NCBI RefSeq assembly: GCF_016403105.1
Contig: NZ_CP046155.1
Coordinates: 3,997,906 to 4,061,905, forward strand
Source: Leptolyngbya sp. BL0902
GTDB lineage: Bacteria; Cyanobacteriota; Cyanobacteriia; Phormidesmidales; Phormidesmidaceae
DNA: 64,000 nucleotides
Direction of reading: 5' to 3'
Under the pieces are notes generated by a model that was given only the letters and a program-made list of their open reading frames with translations, did no database searches and was not told the DNA's origin. The position numbers were made by a program, and so were the translations under genes. Below, one piece after another: positions 24,298 to 32,447 of this stretch (its first letter is position 1; each line of letters starts with the position of its first letter).

Positions 24298-25728
24298 ATG
24301 TCTACAGGATATTTTTCTGTGAAAGAAACCTCTGAAATGCTTGGCTATTCAGAACAATACGTTCGCAAGCTGCTTAGGAGTGGTGAACTCAGCGGAGAAT
24401 TGATCAGTAATAGATGGGTGATCGCATCAGAATCAGCTAATGAATATCGCTATAAAGAAAATGAAGTGGATTCTGTTATTCCAGATCATGAGAGACGGTC
24501 TTCTAGTAAACCTCATTTGAAGGCTTTAAGCTTTTTTTCTGGCTGCATGGGACTTGATTTGGGGCTGGAAAAAGAAGGAATTGAAGTAATCCTTGCTTGC
24601 GAAGTAGATAAAGCAGCACGAAGGACAATCGAATCAAATAAACCTGATATTGCTCTAATTGGCGATATCAGAGACTATTCAGCTAGCCAGATCAGAGAAA
24701 AGGCAGGATTAACCCTTCAAGACGATATTGATGTAATAGTTGGTGGTCCACCATGCCAAGCCTTTAGTAGTGCTGGCAAGAGACAAGGTTTCAATGATGA
24801 TCGAGGTAATGTGTTTCTAACGTTCATCGATTTGATTATTGAACTGAGACCCAAATTTGCAATTATTGAAAACGTCCGAGGTTTATTATCTGCTCCGTTA
24901 AAGCACAGACCCCACGAAATGAGAGGGAGCCAATATCCACCACTTTCTCAAGAAGAACAAAGAGGGGGGGCACTTCTCCATATTATTCATAAATTGAAAA
25001 AAGCAGGCTATGGCGTGTCTTTCAACCTGTATAATTCAGCTAATTTTGGCTCACCTCAGCAACGAGAGAGAGTTGTCATCACTTGTAGTCGAGATGGAGA
25101 AAGGCTCCCTTACCTCACACCTACGCATTCCGAACAGGGCTTATATGATCTGCCGAAGTGGAACACCCTCAGAGACGCACTTGCAGGATTGCCAAAAGAT
25201 GGACATAATTTTGTTAAATTCCCAGATAAGCGTCTTAGATACTATCGACTTCTCAAGTCTGGACAATACTGGCGTGATCTACCAGTGGAGTTGCAACCAG
25301 AGGCATTAGGAGCGTCGTATCACGCCGGAGGTGGAAAAACAGGTTTTTATCGGAGATTATCTTGGGATAAACCTTCTCCTACCCTCGTTACTCACCCAGC
25401 AATGCCTGCAACAGATTTAGCACATCCAGAAGAGGATCGACCTCTTAGTATTCAGGAGTATAAACGTATACAAGAGTTTCCTGACGATTGGATTATTGAA
25501 GGTACTTTATTAGATCAATATCGCCAGGTTGGAAATGCCGTCCCTTGTTCTCTGGGTCGAGCGATCGGAAGGGCGTTAGTAAACCATCTTAATGGTATAG
25601 AAGTAGTTTCTTATAAGGACTTTCCCTATTCTCGATATCTTAAAACTGATGATATCAGTTGGGAAATGGATATTGTAGGAAACACTCATTCTAGTTCTAT
25701 GAAACAACTTTCCCTATCTTTGATATAG
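24298..25728 (+). CDS. DNA (cytosine-5) methyltransferase with N-terminal HTH domain
   Basis: A 476-residue type II modification enzyme. All C5-methyltransferase motifs are visible: motif I FFSGCMGLDLGLE, motif IV VGGPPCQAFSSAGKRQGF with the catalytic Cys, motif VI IIENVRGLL, motif VIII QQRERVV, and motif X RQVGNAVP. The target-recognition region lies between VIII and X (about residues 270-400). The first 60 residues (YFSVKETSEMLGYSEQYVRK, then SNRWVIASES) form an excisionase/MerR-like HTH fused to the enzyme, probably for autoregulation. The ATG at 24298 is preferred to a TTG at 24235. The gene is AT-rich compared with the chromosome and convergent with the putative endonuclease. Confidence 0.92.
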   Translation: MSTGYFSVKETSEMLGYSEQYVRKLLRSGELSGELISNRWVIASESANEYRYKENEVDSVIPDHERRSSSKPHLKALSFFSGCMGLDLGLEKEGIEVILACEVDKAARRTIESNKPDIALIGDIRDYSASQIREKAGLTLQDDIDVIVGGPPCQAFSSAGKRQGFNDDRGNVFLTFIDLIIELRPKFAIIENVRGLLSAPLKHRPHEMRGSQYPPLSQEEQRGGALLHIIHKLKKAGYGVSFNLYNSANFGSPQQRERVVITCSRDGERLPYLTPTHSEQGLYDLPKWNTLRDALAGLPKDGHNFVKFPDKRLRYYRLLKSGQYWRDLPVELQPEALGASYHAGGGKTGFYRRLSWDKPSPTLVTHPAMPATDLAHPEEDRPLSIQEYKRIQEFPDDWIIEGTLLDQYRQVGNAVPCSLGRAIGRALVNHLNGIEVVSYKDFPYSRYLKTDDISWEMDIVGNTHSSSMKQLSLSLI

Positions 25729-25753
25729 AGCAATATCTTTGATATAGAGCAAT
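25716..25753. repeat. Perfect 19-bp tandem duplication at the methyltransferase stop
   Basis: ATCTTTGATATAGAGCAAT occurs at 25716-25734 and again at 25735-25753. The first copy contains the last codons and the TAG stop of the methyltransferase. It looks like a recent slippage or repair event in the 36-base gap between the two convergent genes. Confidence 0.85.
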
Positions 25754-25764
25754 TTCCAGCATCC

Positions 25765-26592
25765 TTAAGTAGGATTCTTTTGTTGGAAATCTATGTAAGC
25801 AGCTTGAATTTTGAGTATCATTTGCTTTACATGAGACTTCAGTAGCTCATAATCAAGTCCTACCATAGACCAGAATTCAGCACCACAAGCGCGAGGAATA
25901 CTTGTGCTTGAAAACGTCCAATTACCTCCTGTACAAAAAGCGGCTGCGAAAAGCCGATTTTGATGAAGTTCTAGCTCACTTCTTGATCTTGGTGCTTGAC
26001 TTCCTGTAAGAGTATTCCGCTGTGTTTTGATTTGCACAAATACAGGGGCACCTTCTCCTTCTCTGAGAAGAATTGAATCGATACCCGTAATTTTGATCCC
26101 AAAATCTTTTTCTGGGCTGATCGCATAGGGACTAATATTGGCGATTGTCTCCCATAGATCTCCCATCGGTCTACTTAACTGTCTGGAGATCGAATTACTT
26201 TCAACAAAAACGGCGGCTCCACACAGTTCATAGAGATTGCGTGGGCTGGCTTCCATTTCCGCTGGTGATCTCACTAGTGCTGGAATTGCTGTGATAAAGC
26301 GACTTGCAAACTGTTCGCACTCGTTTGAGATTGCCGTAGACTGACGATCCCGTTCGAGAATAGATCCCTGAGAAATATCCACTTGAATCTGGTGGTGGAT
26401 AAATTCAGGCAAAGCTGGTGTGAGTACGGACGAAATCTGGTAAGCGCGATGTAGGTCACTATTCAGTTCCCCAGGCACATTGACCAAGCTTGCAGATTCT
26501 TCGATCAATTTTAATCTGGCTGAAATTGAGAGCGGTATGAGTTGATCGGCTTGAATTGGTTGCATAGAACTTAATAATTGGCTGCTTATCAA
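25765..26592 (-). CDS. Putative type II restriction endonuclease
   Basis: A 275-residue protein without a family I can name. A PD-(D/E)XK-like pattern is visible: ITGIDSILL (Asp) followed by APVFVQIKTQRN, giving D-x(n)-Q-x-K, near residues 172-197. Its position, tail-to-tail with the C5 methyltransferase and 36 bases away, and its shared AT-rich composition make it the likely cognate nuclease. The recognition sequence cannot be deduced. Upstream of its ATG is a CTAGG-CAA-CCTAG palindrome at 26641-26653, which could be an operator. An alternative is an unrelated defence nuclease. Confidence 0.6.
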   Translation of the reverse strand: MISSQLLSSMQPIQADQLIPLSISARLKLIEESASLVNVPGELNSDLHRAYQISSVLTPALPEFIHHQIQVDISQGSILERDRQSTAISNECEQFASRFITAIPALVRSPAEMEASPRNLYELCGAAVFVESNSISRQLSRPMGDLWETIANISPYAISPEKDFGIKITGIDSILLREGEGAPVFVQIKTQRNTLTGSQAPRSRSELELHQNRLFAAAFCTGGNWTFSSTSIPRACGAEFWSMVGLDYELLKSHVKQMILKIQAAYIDFQQKNPT

Positions 26593-26689
26593 CTTTACCT
26601 GCTGTTGCTGGCTGATAACAGCCTGAGACTGTGAACTCAGCTAGGCAACCTAGATGTACTGCCTTCACATATAACTTGAAGCCGTATAA

Positions 26690-26870
26690 CTCTTTATTAG
26701 AGGGAAATTTTCCGCCTAATACCCTTATACGGGATCTTAGGTGGAAATCTGTCCGTCTAAACACCCCTATAGGGATCTTAGGTGGAAAAAATTCAGCCTA
26801 AATGCCGAATATGGGATCTTAGGTGGAAAATTTCAGTATAAACACCCGACGCTATGGGCACCCTACAACT
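26690..26870. repeat. Tandem array of 41-bp dyad repeats
   Basis: GGGATCTTAGGTGGAAA occurs at 26731, 26772 and 26813, exactly 41 bases apart. A more degenerate unit precedes (26690-26730) and a partial one follows (about 26854). At each junction CCTAA-n3-CCC pairs with GGG-n3-TTAGG to form a short hairpin. The spacing between core repeats is semi-conserved, unlike CRISPR spacers. The array ends about 15-30 bases before the ATG of the integrase remnant. Confidence 0.8.
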
Positions 26871-26882
26871 TAAGTTTTCCTT

Positions 26883-27032
26883 ATGAATAGTACGAATTTA
26901 CGTATGGATGCATCGCCTCCTCCACCTAAACGACTGCTTGACCAAGTGCGGGACGCCATTCGGCGGAAATGCTGCTTTTGCCGAGTAGATCAGGCTAAAT
27001 GCAAAGGTGCTACTTATAGCTGCGCTGAGTAA
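26883..27032 (+). pseudogene. 5' remnant of an IntI-like tyrosine recombinase gene (copy 1)
   Basis: The frame starts ATG at 26883. Its translation includes ASPPPPKRLLDQVRDAIRRK, which matches the N-terminal SAM-like domain of integron integrases (usually PPKLLDQVRDxIRxKHYSYRTEQAY). The expected HYSYRTEQA appears as CCFCRVDQA, so homology extends through about that point and then ends. The catalytic domain with the R-H-R-Y residues is missing. The last 23 bases overlap the 3' end of sdhA on the other strand. It cannot encode an active integrase. Confidence 0.7.
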
Positions 27033-28920
27033 GCTGTACATTTTCAAACGCCAGGTCTTCCTGATGCAGTTGTGGCACTTGTCCTTCGCCACGATATTCC
27101 CAGGCCGAAACCACGGCGAAGTTATCGTCGTCCCGTTGGGCTTCGCCGTCGGGGGTTTGGTGTTCTTCGCGGAAGTGGCCGCCGCAGGATTCTTCCCGTT
27201 GCAGGGCATCCCGTGCCATCAGTTCAGCGAGGTCGATAAAGTCCGCCACTCGTCCGGCAAATTCCAGGTTTTTGTTGAGGGTGTTGGCCTCACCGGGGAG
27301 TTTGAGGTTCTGCCAATATTCGGTGCGTAGGGCTTGGATTTCGGTGATGGCCTGTTCCAAACCTTCGCGATTTCTGGCCATGCCAACGTTGTCCCACACA
27401 ATGCGGCCCAGCTCTCGGTGAAATTCCATCACGGTCTTTTCGCCCTGGATAGACAGCAGCTTGGTGATGCGGGCTTTGACCGTGGCTTCCGCTTCGCCAA
27501 AGGCATCGTCGTCGGTGGAAACAGGGGCGAGGGATTGGTTTGCCAGGTAGTCGCCTAGGGTGTAGGGGATGACAAAATAGCCATCGGCCAAACCTTGCAT
27601 CAGCGCACTGGCCCCCAGGCGGTTGGCTCCGTGGTCGGAAAAATTGGCTTCCCCCAGCACAAACAGGCCGGGGATGGTGCTCATCAGGTGGTAATCGACC
27701 CAGAGGCCGCCCATGGTGTAGTGAACGGCGGGGTAGATGCGCATGGGCACTTCGTAGGGGTTTTCGCCGGAGATGCGCTGGTACATGTCGAACAGGTTGC
27801 CGTAGCGGGCGGCGATGGTGGCTTGGCCGTGGCTTTGGATCGCTTCCCGGAAGTCCAGGTACACCGCCAAGCCCGTTTCGCCCACGCCGCGCCCTTCGTC
27901 GGTGATGGCCTTGGCGTTGCGGGAGGCCACGTCCCTAGGGACGAGGTTGCCGAAGGTGGGGTAGCGGGTTTCCAGGTAATAGTCCCGTTCGTGGTCGGGG
28001 ATGTCGTTGGGGTGGCGGGGGTCGCCCGGTTGTTTGGGCACCCAGACGCGGCCATCGTTGCGGAGACCCTCGCTCATCAGGGTGAGTTTGGATTGGTAAT
28101 CGCCGGAAACCGGGATGCAGGTGGGGTGGATTTGCGTATAGCAAGGGTTGGCAAAAAACGCCCCCCGCCGATGGCAGCGCCAAGCCGCCGTGACGTTGGA
28201 ATTTTTGGCGTTGGTAGACAGGTAATAGACGTTGCCATAGCCGCCCGTGCAGAGCAGCACCGCATCTCCGGCGTAGCGCTCATACTCCCCCGTCACCAGG
28301 TTGCGAACGACGATGCCCCGCGCCTGACCATCCACCAGCACCAAATCCAGCATTTCCCGGCGGGAGTAGACCTCGATGTTGCCCGCCCGCACCATCCGCA
28401 TCATGGCGCTGTAGGCTCCGAGGAGAAGCTGCTGTCCGGTTTGGCCCCTGGCGTAGAACGTCCGCGATACCTGCGCCCCGCCGAAGGATCGGTTGTCCAA
28501 CAGACCGCCATACTCCCGGGCAAAGGGCACCCCCTGGGCCACACATTGGTCGATGATGCCGTTGCTAATTTCCGCGAGGCGGTGAACGTTGGCTTCCCTG
28601 GCCCGATAGTCGCCACCCTTGATGGTGTCGTAGAACAAGCGCCAAACGCTATCGCCATCGTTGGGATAATTCTTACTGGCGTTGATGCCGCCCTGGGCCG
28701 CAATGCTGTGGGCGCGGCGGGGAGAATCTTGAATGCAAAAGCTTTTGACGTGGTAGCCCAGTTCCGCCAGGGAGGCCGCTGCCGAAGCCCCCGCCAGTCC
28801 GGTACCCACAATCAACACCGTATGCCGCTGCTTGTTTTTGGGACTCACCAGGCGGCAGTGATCCTTAAAATCGCTCCATTTTTGGCTGAGGGGGCCGGAG
28901 GGAATGCGGGAGTTGAGCAT
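27010..28920 (-). CDS. sdhA: Succinate dehydrogenase/fumarate reductase flavoprotein subunit
   Basis: A 636-residue FAD protein oxidising succinate to fumarate. The FAD-binding start is [20 protein letters not shown], and the covalent FAD His lies in [15 protein letters not shown]. Substrate residues occur around [19 protein letters not shown] and [20 protein letters not shown]. The C-terminal helical domain ends [12 protein letters not shown], complete by comparison with the family. No iron-sulfur or membrane subunit lies adjacent, as is common in cyanobacteria. Its 3' end borders the accessory island, and a divergent copy of part of it lies at 22340-22520. Confidence 0.95.
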   Translation of the reverse strand: MLNSRIPSGPLSQKWSDFKDHCRLVSPKNKQRHTVLIVGTGLAGASAAASLAELGYHVKSFCIQDSPRRAHSIAAQGGINASKNYPNDGDSVWRLFYDTIKGGDYRAREANVHRLAEISNGIIDQCVAQGVPFAREYGGLLDNRSFGGAQVSRTFYARGQTGQQLLLGAYSAMMRMVRAGNIEVYSRREMLDLVLVDGQARGIVVRNLVTGEYERYAGDAVLLCTGGYGNVYYLSTNAKNSNVTAAWRCHRRGAFFANPCYTQIHPTCIPVSGDYQSKLTLMSEGLRNDGRVWVPKQPGDPRHPNDIPDHERDYYLETRYPTFGNLVPRDVASRNAKAITDEGRGVGETGLAVYLDFREAIQSHGQATIAARYGNLFDMYQRISGENPYEVPMRIYPAVHYTMGGLWVDYHLMSTIPGLFVLGEANFSDHGANRLGASALMQGLADGYFVIPYTLGDYLANQSLAPVSTDDDAFGEAEATVKARITKLLSIQGEKTVMEFHRELGRIVWDNVGMARNREGLEQAITEIQALRTEYWQNLKLPGEANTLNKNLEFAGRVADFIDLAELMARDALQREESCGGHFREEHQTPDGEAQRDDDNFAVVSAWEYRGEGQVPQLHQEDLAFENVQLTQRSYK

Positions 28921-29003
28921 GGGGCCAGGGGAGGGAAGGACAAGCTCGGACAGTTAGCACTATTATCTAACCGAACTTCAGAAACGGCATGGTGGAGGCT
29001 GGA

Positions 29004-30002
29004 TCAGCGACAAAGTCGTTGTTCGCAGAGGTCGATCAGGTGGGGGGTGATGGCTTGGCGGCTGGGCATTTGGTGGCTGATGGCGATGTGGCGCACCAGG
29101 GTGAGGGTTTTGTACGCCGCGATGGACTCGCGGTCAAGGGCTGGATTGAGGCGGCAGGCACCCTCGACAAAGGCGGCTTCCTGGGCAGAGTGGCCGTTGG
29201 GATGGCCGAAGGTACGGAGGCTGTGCTCTGTCAGGTGGGCGACGAAATTGCCGATATCTAGAGCCGGATCGCCTTCGCAGTACAGGTCAAGATCCAGCAA
29301 ATACAGACGATCATGGTCTGATCGTTGGGACTTTGGGCCGTCCGCTATCAGCACTTGATCGGGGTAAAAGTCTCGATGGATGCCTGTGGGGGCGGCGGGG
29401 GCCAGGGTGGCAGCGAGAGCGGTGCAGCGCTCCAATAGACCCGTGAGCCGATCTCGCCAGTGGGGATAATCCGTGGCGACGGCAGGCAAGCGTTCGTGCA
29501 AAATCCGCAGTTCGTCCTCTAGGGTATGAGATTTTGCGGGGGCGATCTTAGCCTGGTGGAGCTTGGTGATGGCGGCGGCCACCTGTTCCCACAGCCCTGC
29601 GCTATGGGATTGTCCTAGGCAATCCGTGGTGATTTTCCCCGGCACCCAAGCCTGAAACCACAGGTGAAAATCCGGCAAAATGCCGAGGGGCTGCGGCACC
29701 GAAAGACCATCGGCACTGCCATCGTCAAAACTCTGGTGCCAAAGCTGCTGCTGGAGCTGGTAGGTGCGATGATCGGCCCCACGGGAGCGGCCCTTGCCCA
29801 GCAGGGTCAGGGTTTTGCCATCAGCCAGGGATACATCATAGGCTATCAGCGCCCGACGCCCAGGTTTGTGGCGCAGCACCCGAATGTCTTGCAGGGTCAG
29901 CGGTTGGCCCACCATATTCGCAAGGTGAGGCGCGATGGTGGCACCCTCCAGCGCCGGAGCGAGGGCCGCGAGGGCAGAGTCTTGCATGAGGGAAATCGCC
30001 AT
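29004..30002 (-). CDS. Phosphotransferase-like protein (APH/choline kinase superfamily)
   Basis: A 332-residue protein with a protein-kinase-like fold. The catalytic loop is GIHRDFYPDQVLI (HxDxxxxN-like, with Gln in place of Asn) and the metal-binding Asp is in LYLLDLDLYCEGDPALDIGN. Upstream are the family WVPGK-type hinge (WFQAWVPGKITTD) and a helix with KLHQAKI. It may phosphorylate a small molecule such as a sugar or amino alcohol. Nothing indicates antibiotic resistance. It lies 83 bases upstream of the sdhA start, on the same strand. Confidence 0.75.
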   Translation of the reverse strand: MAISLMQDSALAALAPALEGATIAPHLANMVGQPLTLQDIRVLRHKPGRRALIAYDVSLADGKTLTLLGKGRSRGADHRTYQLQQQLWHQSFDDGSADGLSVPQPLGILPDFHLWFQAWVPGKITTDCLGQSHSAGLWEQVAAAITKLHQAKIAPAKSHTLEDELRILHERLPAVATDYPHWRDRLTGLLERCTALAATLAPAAPTGIHRDFYPDQVLIADGPKSQRSDHDRLYLLDLDLYCEGDPALDIGNFVAHLTEHSLRTFGHPNGHSAQEAAFVEGACRLNPALDRESIAAYKTLTLVRHIAISHQMPSRQAITPHLIDLCEQRLCR

Positions 30003-30084
30003 AGACAGAGAATCGAAATTAAGGTGGGCGGAGAGGGCTGGACTGAGGACAACGATGGGGCAACGAGCGGATCAAGACAAGCTC

Positions 30085-30723
30085 CTAGGGGTCGGGCGTG
30101 TCATCAAAATGGTGGGGATCTACCTTGAGGGTGAGGCGCAGGGGCAGAAATAACTGCCAGCGAATGGCCACCGCCCGAATACCAAAAATTAGCCCCATCG
30201 CCACAAGCCGACCCAGGGGAGCAGGCAAGGTTTTCAGCAGCAGCACGTAGAGGATACCGCCAAACACAATCGGGGTGGCATAGAGCTCCCTCGACAGCAG
30301 CATCGTAGGCCGATGGGTGACAACATCTCGCAAAATCCCTCCGGCAATGCTGGTAATCAGACCCATCACCACCGCCACCGCCGCCGGATGTTCCAAGGAC
30401 AGAGTCTTATCAATGGCCTGCACCGAAAACAGCGCTACCCCCATGGCATCCAAATAGGACAGCAGCCGAGGCGGCAGTTTGAGGATAAAACGAAAGCCGA
30501 GGAACGTGGCAAAGGACGCCCCCAACGCCACCCAAAAGGCGGTGAGATCCAGCAGCCAAAAGACAGGCACGTCCAAAATTACGTCCCGCAGGGTGCCGCC
30601 GCCAATGGCCGTTAGCAGCCCCACCACCACCACACTAAAAATATCCAACCGCTGCCGCGCCGCCGACAACACCCCCGAAATCGCAAACACCGCCACCCCC
30701 ACCTGGGCCAAAATATACTCCAT
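30085..30723 (-). CDS. TRIC-type cation channel family protein (UPF0126)
   Basis: A 212-residue membrane protein with seven hydrophobic segments. The two repeated motifs are VVGLLTAIGGGTLRDVILDV and VVMGLITSIAGGILRDVVTH, diagnostic of the UPF0126/TRIC family (GGGxxRD). Bacterial members form trimeric K+ or monovalent-cation channels. The ATG at 30723 (MEYILAQVGVAVFAISGVLS) begins at the first helix. A longer start at 30744 is less likely. It is the upstream gene of a possible operon with the phosphotransferase gene. Confidence 0.92.
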   Translation of the reverse strand: MEYILAQVGVAVFAISGVLSAARQRLDIFSVVVVGLLTAIGGGTLRDVILDVPVFWLLDLTAFWVALGASFATFLGFRFILKLPPRLLSYLDAMGVALFSVQAIDKTLSLEHPAAVAVVMGLITSIAGGILRDVVTHRPTMLLSRELYATPIVFGGILYVLLLKTLPAPLGRLVAMGLIFGIRAVAIRWQLFLPLRLTLKVDPHHFDDTPDP

Positions 30724-31238
30724 CACTGCACCCTCTATCGCCAATGTTTCCTATTGTGCAGGCATTGCTCCAGCACTAAAGAACTGACTTCAACCATACT
30801 CCAATTTTTTAGCCCTTAGTTTCGTTACCTTTTGCTTCAAAAAAACACCTTAATAGCCTTTTTCGGATAGAAATGAATAAGACTCTAGAATAAAAAATGA
30901 TGCTCTCGCAACAAGAGCAGATCGCTTGAACTACGAGTCTATCCGCTAAGTCATAAACGACGTATTCCTAAGAAATAAACCTTCTGATTAGAATCCGTCG
31001 AATGAGGGCAACATCATCTCCGTCCGGTGCGAGACCTAGATTCTTGTTGCTCCCTTCTTGGTCGGTCAATCCTTCTGTTGTTGTTTGTCGTTTGTCGCTA
31101 TTTCGTCTAGCTCAAGCATTTAGCTTTAGCTAGATCAACCTATGGCGACCTAATAACATCACGATGATCCAGGATGCTAAGCATTTCAGGGTTCATTGTG
31201 TGTTGCACGTAAACACCTTTCACAACTGTGAGGTTAAT
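30724..31238. other. 515-base AT-rich intergenic region
   Basis: It separates two divergent genes. A perfect hairpin TGCTCT/AGAGCA occurs at 30901-30919. No tRNA, riboswitch or conserved coding sequence was recognised. The local AT content is higher than in flanking genes. Confidence 0.35.
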
Positions 31239-31670
31239 ATGACCAACACTCGCGCTTTCCCATGGTTCCGAGGTTTTCTATCTGGTTTAATTCTATCTGC
31301 GGTCGCTGTGCCAACTGCCATGACGCTAGCCCAATCCTATCCCCCTTCATTCCAAGACCTATGGGAAGTTCAGGGCGATATTCGCGGCTGTCGAATGGTA
31401 ATTGAGGCAACCCAAGCTGAAGTTTTTGATAACACTGAGCTGTATGCCAAACCTGCAAACCAAATTGGCACCTTTCCAGGTGGAACATATGTCTTCTTAA
31501 CGGGGGTTTTTCGGAAGTTTGATGGGACTACGGCTGTGCAGGTCTACACCTTTAATGAAGCTTGGTTTGAGAATGAGGATACCCAGGCCAATTTTAGACC
31601 TCTTGGAGCACAGCATTTCCCACAACCCGTGGGATGGGTTGATGCCAGAAAGCTAACGCCCTGCTACTAA
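31239..31670 (+). CDS. Secreted SH3-like hypothetical protein
   Basis: A 143-residue protein. A signal peptide is visible (GFLSGLILSAVAVPTAMTLA, cleavage near residue 31). The mature part, with TELYAKPANQIGTFPGGTYV, TGVFRKFDGTTAVQVYTF and a C-terminal PVGWVDARKLTPC, looks like a bacterial SH3 domain with a likely disulphide between CRMVIEA and the final Cys. Such domains bind cell-wall or periplasmic ligands. The ATG at 31239 has a GTGAGG Shine-Dalgarno-like stretch about 8 bases upstream. It stands alone. Confidence 0.65.
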   Translation: MTNTRAFPWFRGFLSGLILSAVAVPTAMTLAQSYPPSFQDLWEVQGDIRGCRMVIEATQAEVFDNTELYAKPANQIGTFPGGTYVFLTGVFRKFDGTTAVQVYTFNEAWFENEDTQANFRPLGAQHFPQPVGWVDARKLTPCY

Positions 31671-31815
31671 GGCGTGCGACTAAGATAACTCGCCTCTTTA
31701 TCGAGCTAGCTTTAGCAGCCTGAAGCCTCTCTTCACTTTATCGTTAAAATGATGCATGACTATAGGCTGGGGCGATTGTGAAACTCAGCCTATTTTTTGG
31801 GCTATCCCGTTCACG

Positions 31816-32445
31816 ATGTTGGAGCTGTCTGTGACCACTACCCCTGATCCTTCCCTCACCGCTGCCGATTGGGAACGCCGCTACCAGGAAGGCAGCACCC
31901 GCTGGGACTTGGGCCAAGCCGCCCCCGGACTCCAGGCATTACTGGCGTCTGACCAAGCTCCGATTCCCGGTCGGGCGATGGTGCTGGGGGCAGGGCGGGG
32001 CCACGATGCGCTGCTGTTGGCTCATCATGGCTTTAGCGTCACGGCGGTGGATTTTGCCCCTTCCGCCATTCGGGCCATGGCCGAACAGGCCACCGATGCC
32101 AACCTCGCCATCACCCTGTTGGAGCGGGATATTTTTGACCTGGTGCCAGAGTGGGCCGGGCAGTTTGACTATATAGTGGAGCACACCTGCTTCTGCGCCA
32201 TTGCCCCCAGTTTGCGTCCAGCCTATGCTCAATTAGCCGCCAAATTATTAGTGCCGGGAGGAGAGTTACTGGCGATTTTCTTTACCCATAGCCGAGGGGG
32301 TGGGCCTCCTTTTGGGGTTTCTCCTGACGAGCTTCAGGCCACCTTTTCACCCTACTTTGCGGTGGATAGTCTACATCCCGTGGCTAATTCCATTCCCACC
32401 CGTCAGGGGGAAGAACACCTAGGCCGATTTCGGCGATTGGAGTAG
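31816..32445 (+). CDS. SAM-dependent methyltransferase, thiopurine methyltransferase-like
   Basis: A 209-residue methyltransferase. Motif I is AMVLGAGRGHDALLLA, and the ribose-binding acidic residue lies in VTAVDFAPSAI. The opening ADWERRYQEGSTRWDLGQAA and FDYIVEHTCFCAIAPSLRPA are typical of the TPMT/TehB-like group that methylates thiol, selenium or tellurium compounds or halides. The substrate is unknown. It ends two bases before the histidine kinase frame, so the three genes 31816-34630 are probably one transcription unit. Confidence 0.85.
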   Translation: MLELSVTTTPDPSLTAADWERRYQEGSTRWDLGQAAPGLQALLASDQAPIPGRAMVLGAGRGHDALLLAHHGFSVTAVDFAPSAIRAMAEQATDANLAITLLERDIFDLVPEWAGQFDYIVEHTCFCAIAPSLRPAYAQLAAKLLVPGGELLAIFFTHSRGGGPPFGVSPDELQATFSPYFAVDSLHPVANSIPTRQGEEHLGRFRRLE

Positions 32446-32447
32446 AT

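Noticed and set aside
26690..26870. CRISPR array
   Set aside because: The period is constant and the unit is only 41 bases. The intervals between core repeats resemble one another, and no cas genes are near.
27595..29358. A 587-codon open frame on the + strand
   Set aside because: It lies antisense to sdhA (and runs on into the next gene), whose protein is clearly conserved. Long antisense frames are expected in GC-rich genes with such codon bias.
29004..30002. Aminoglycoside resistance gene
   Set aside because: It has the APH-like fold, but the catalytic loop differs (Gln for Asn) and no mobile context surrounds it. A metabolic kinase is as likely.
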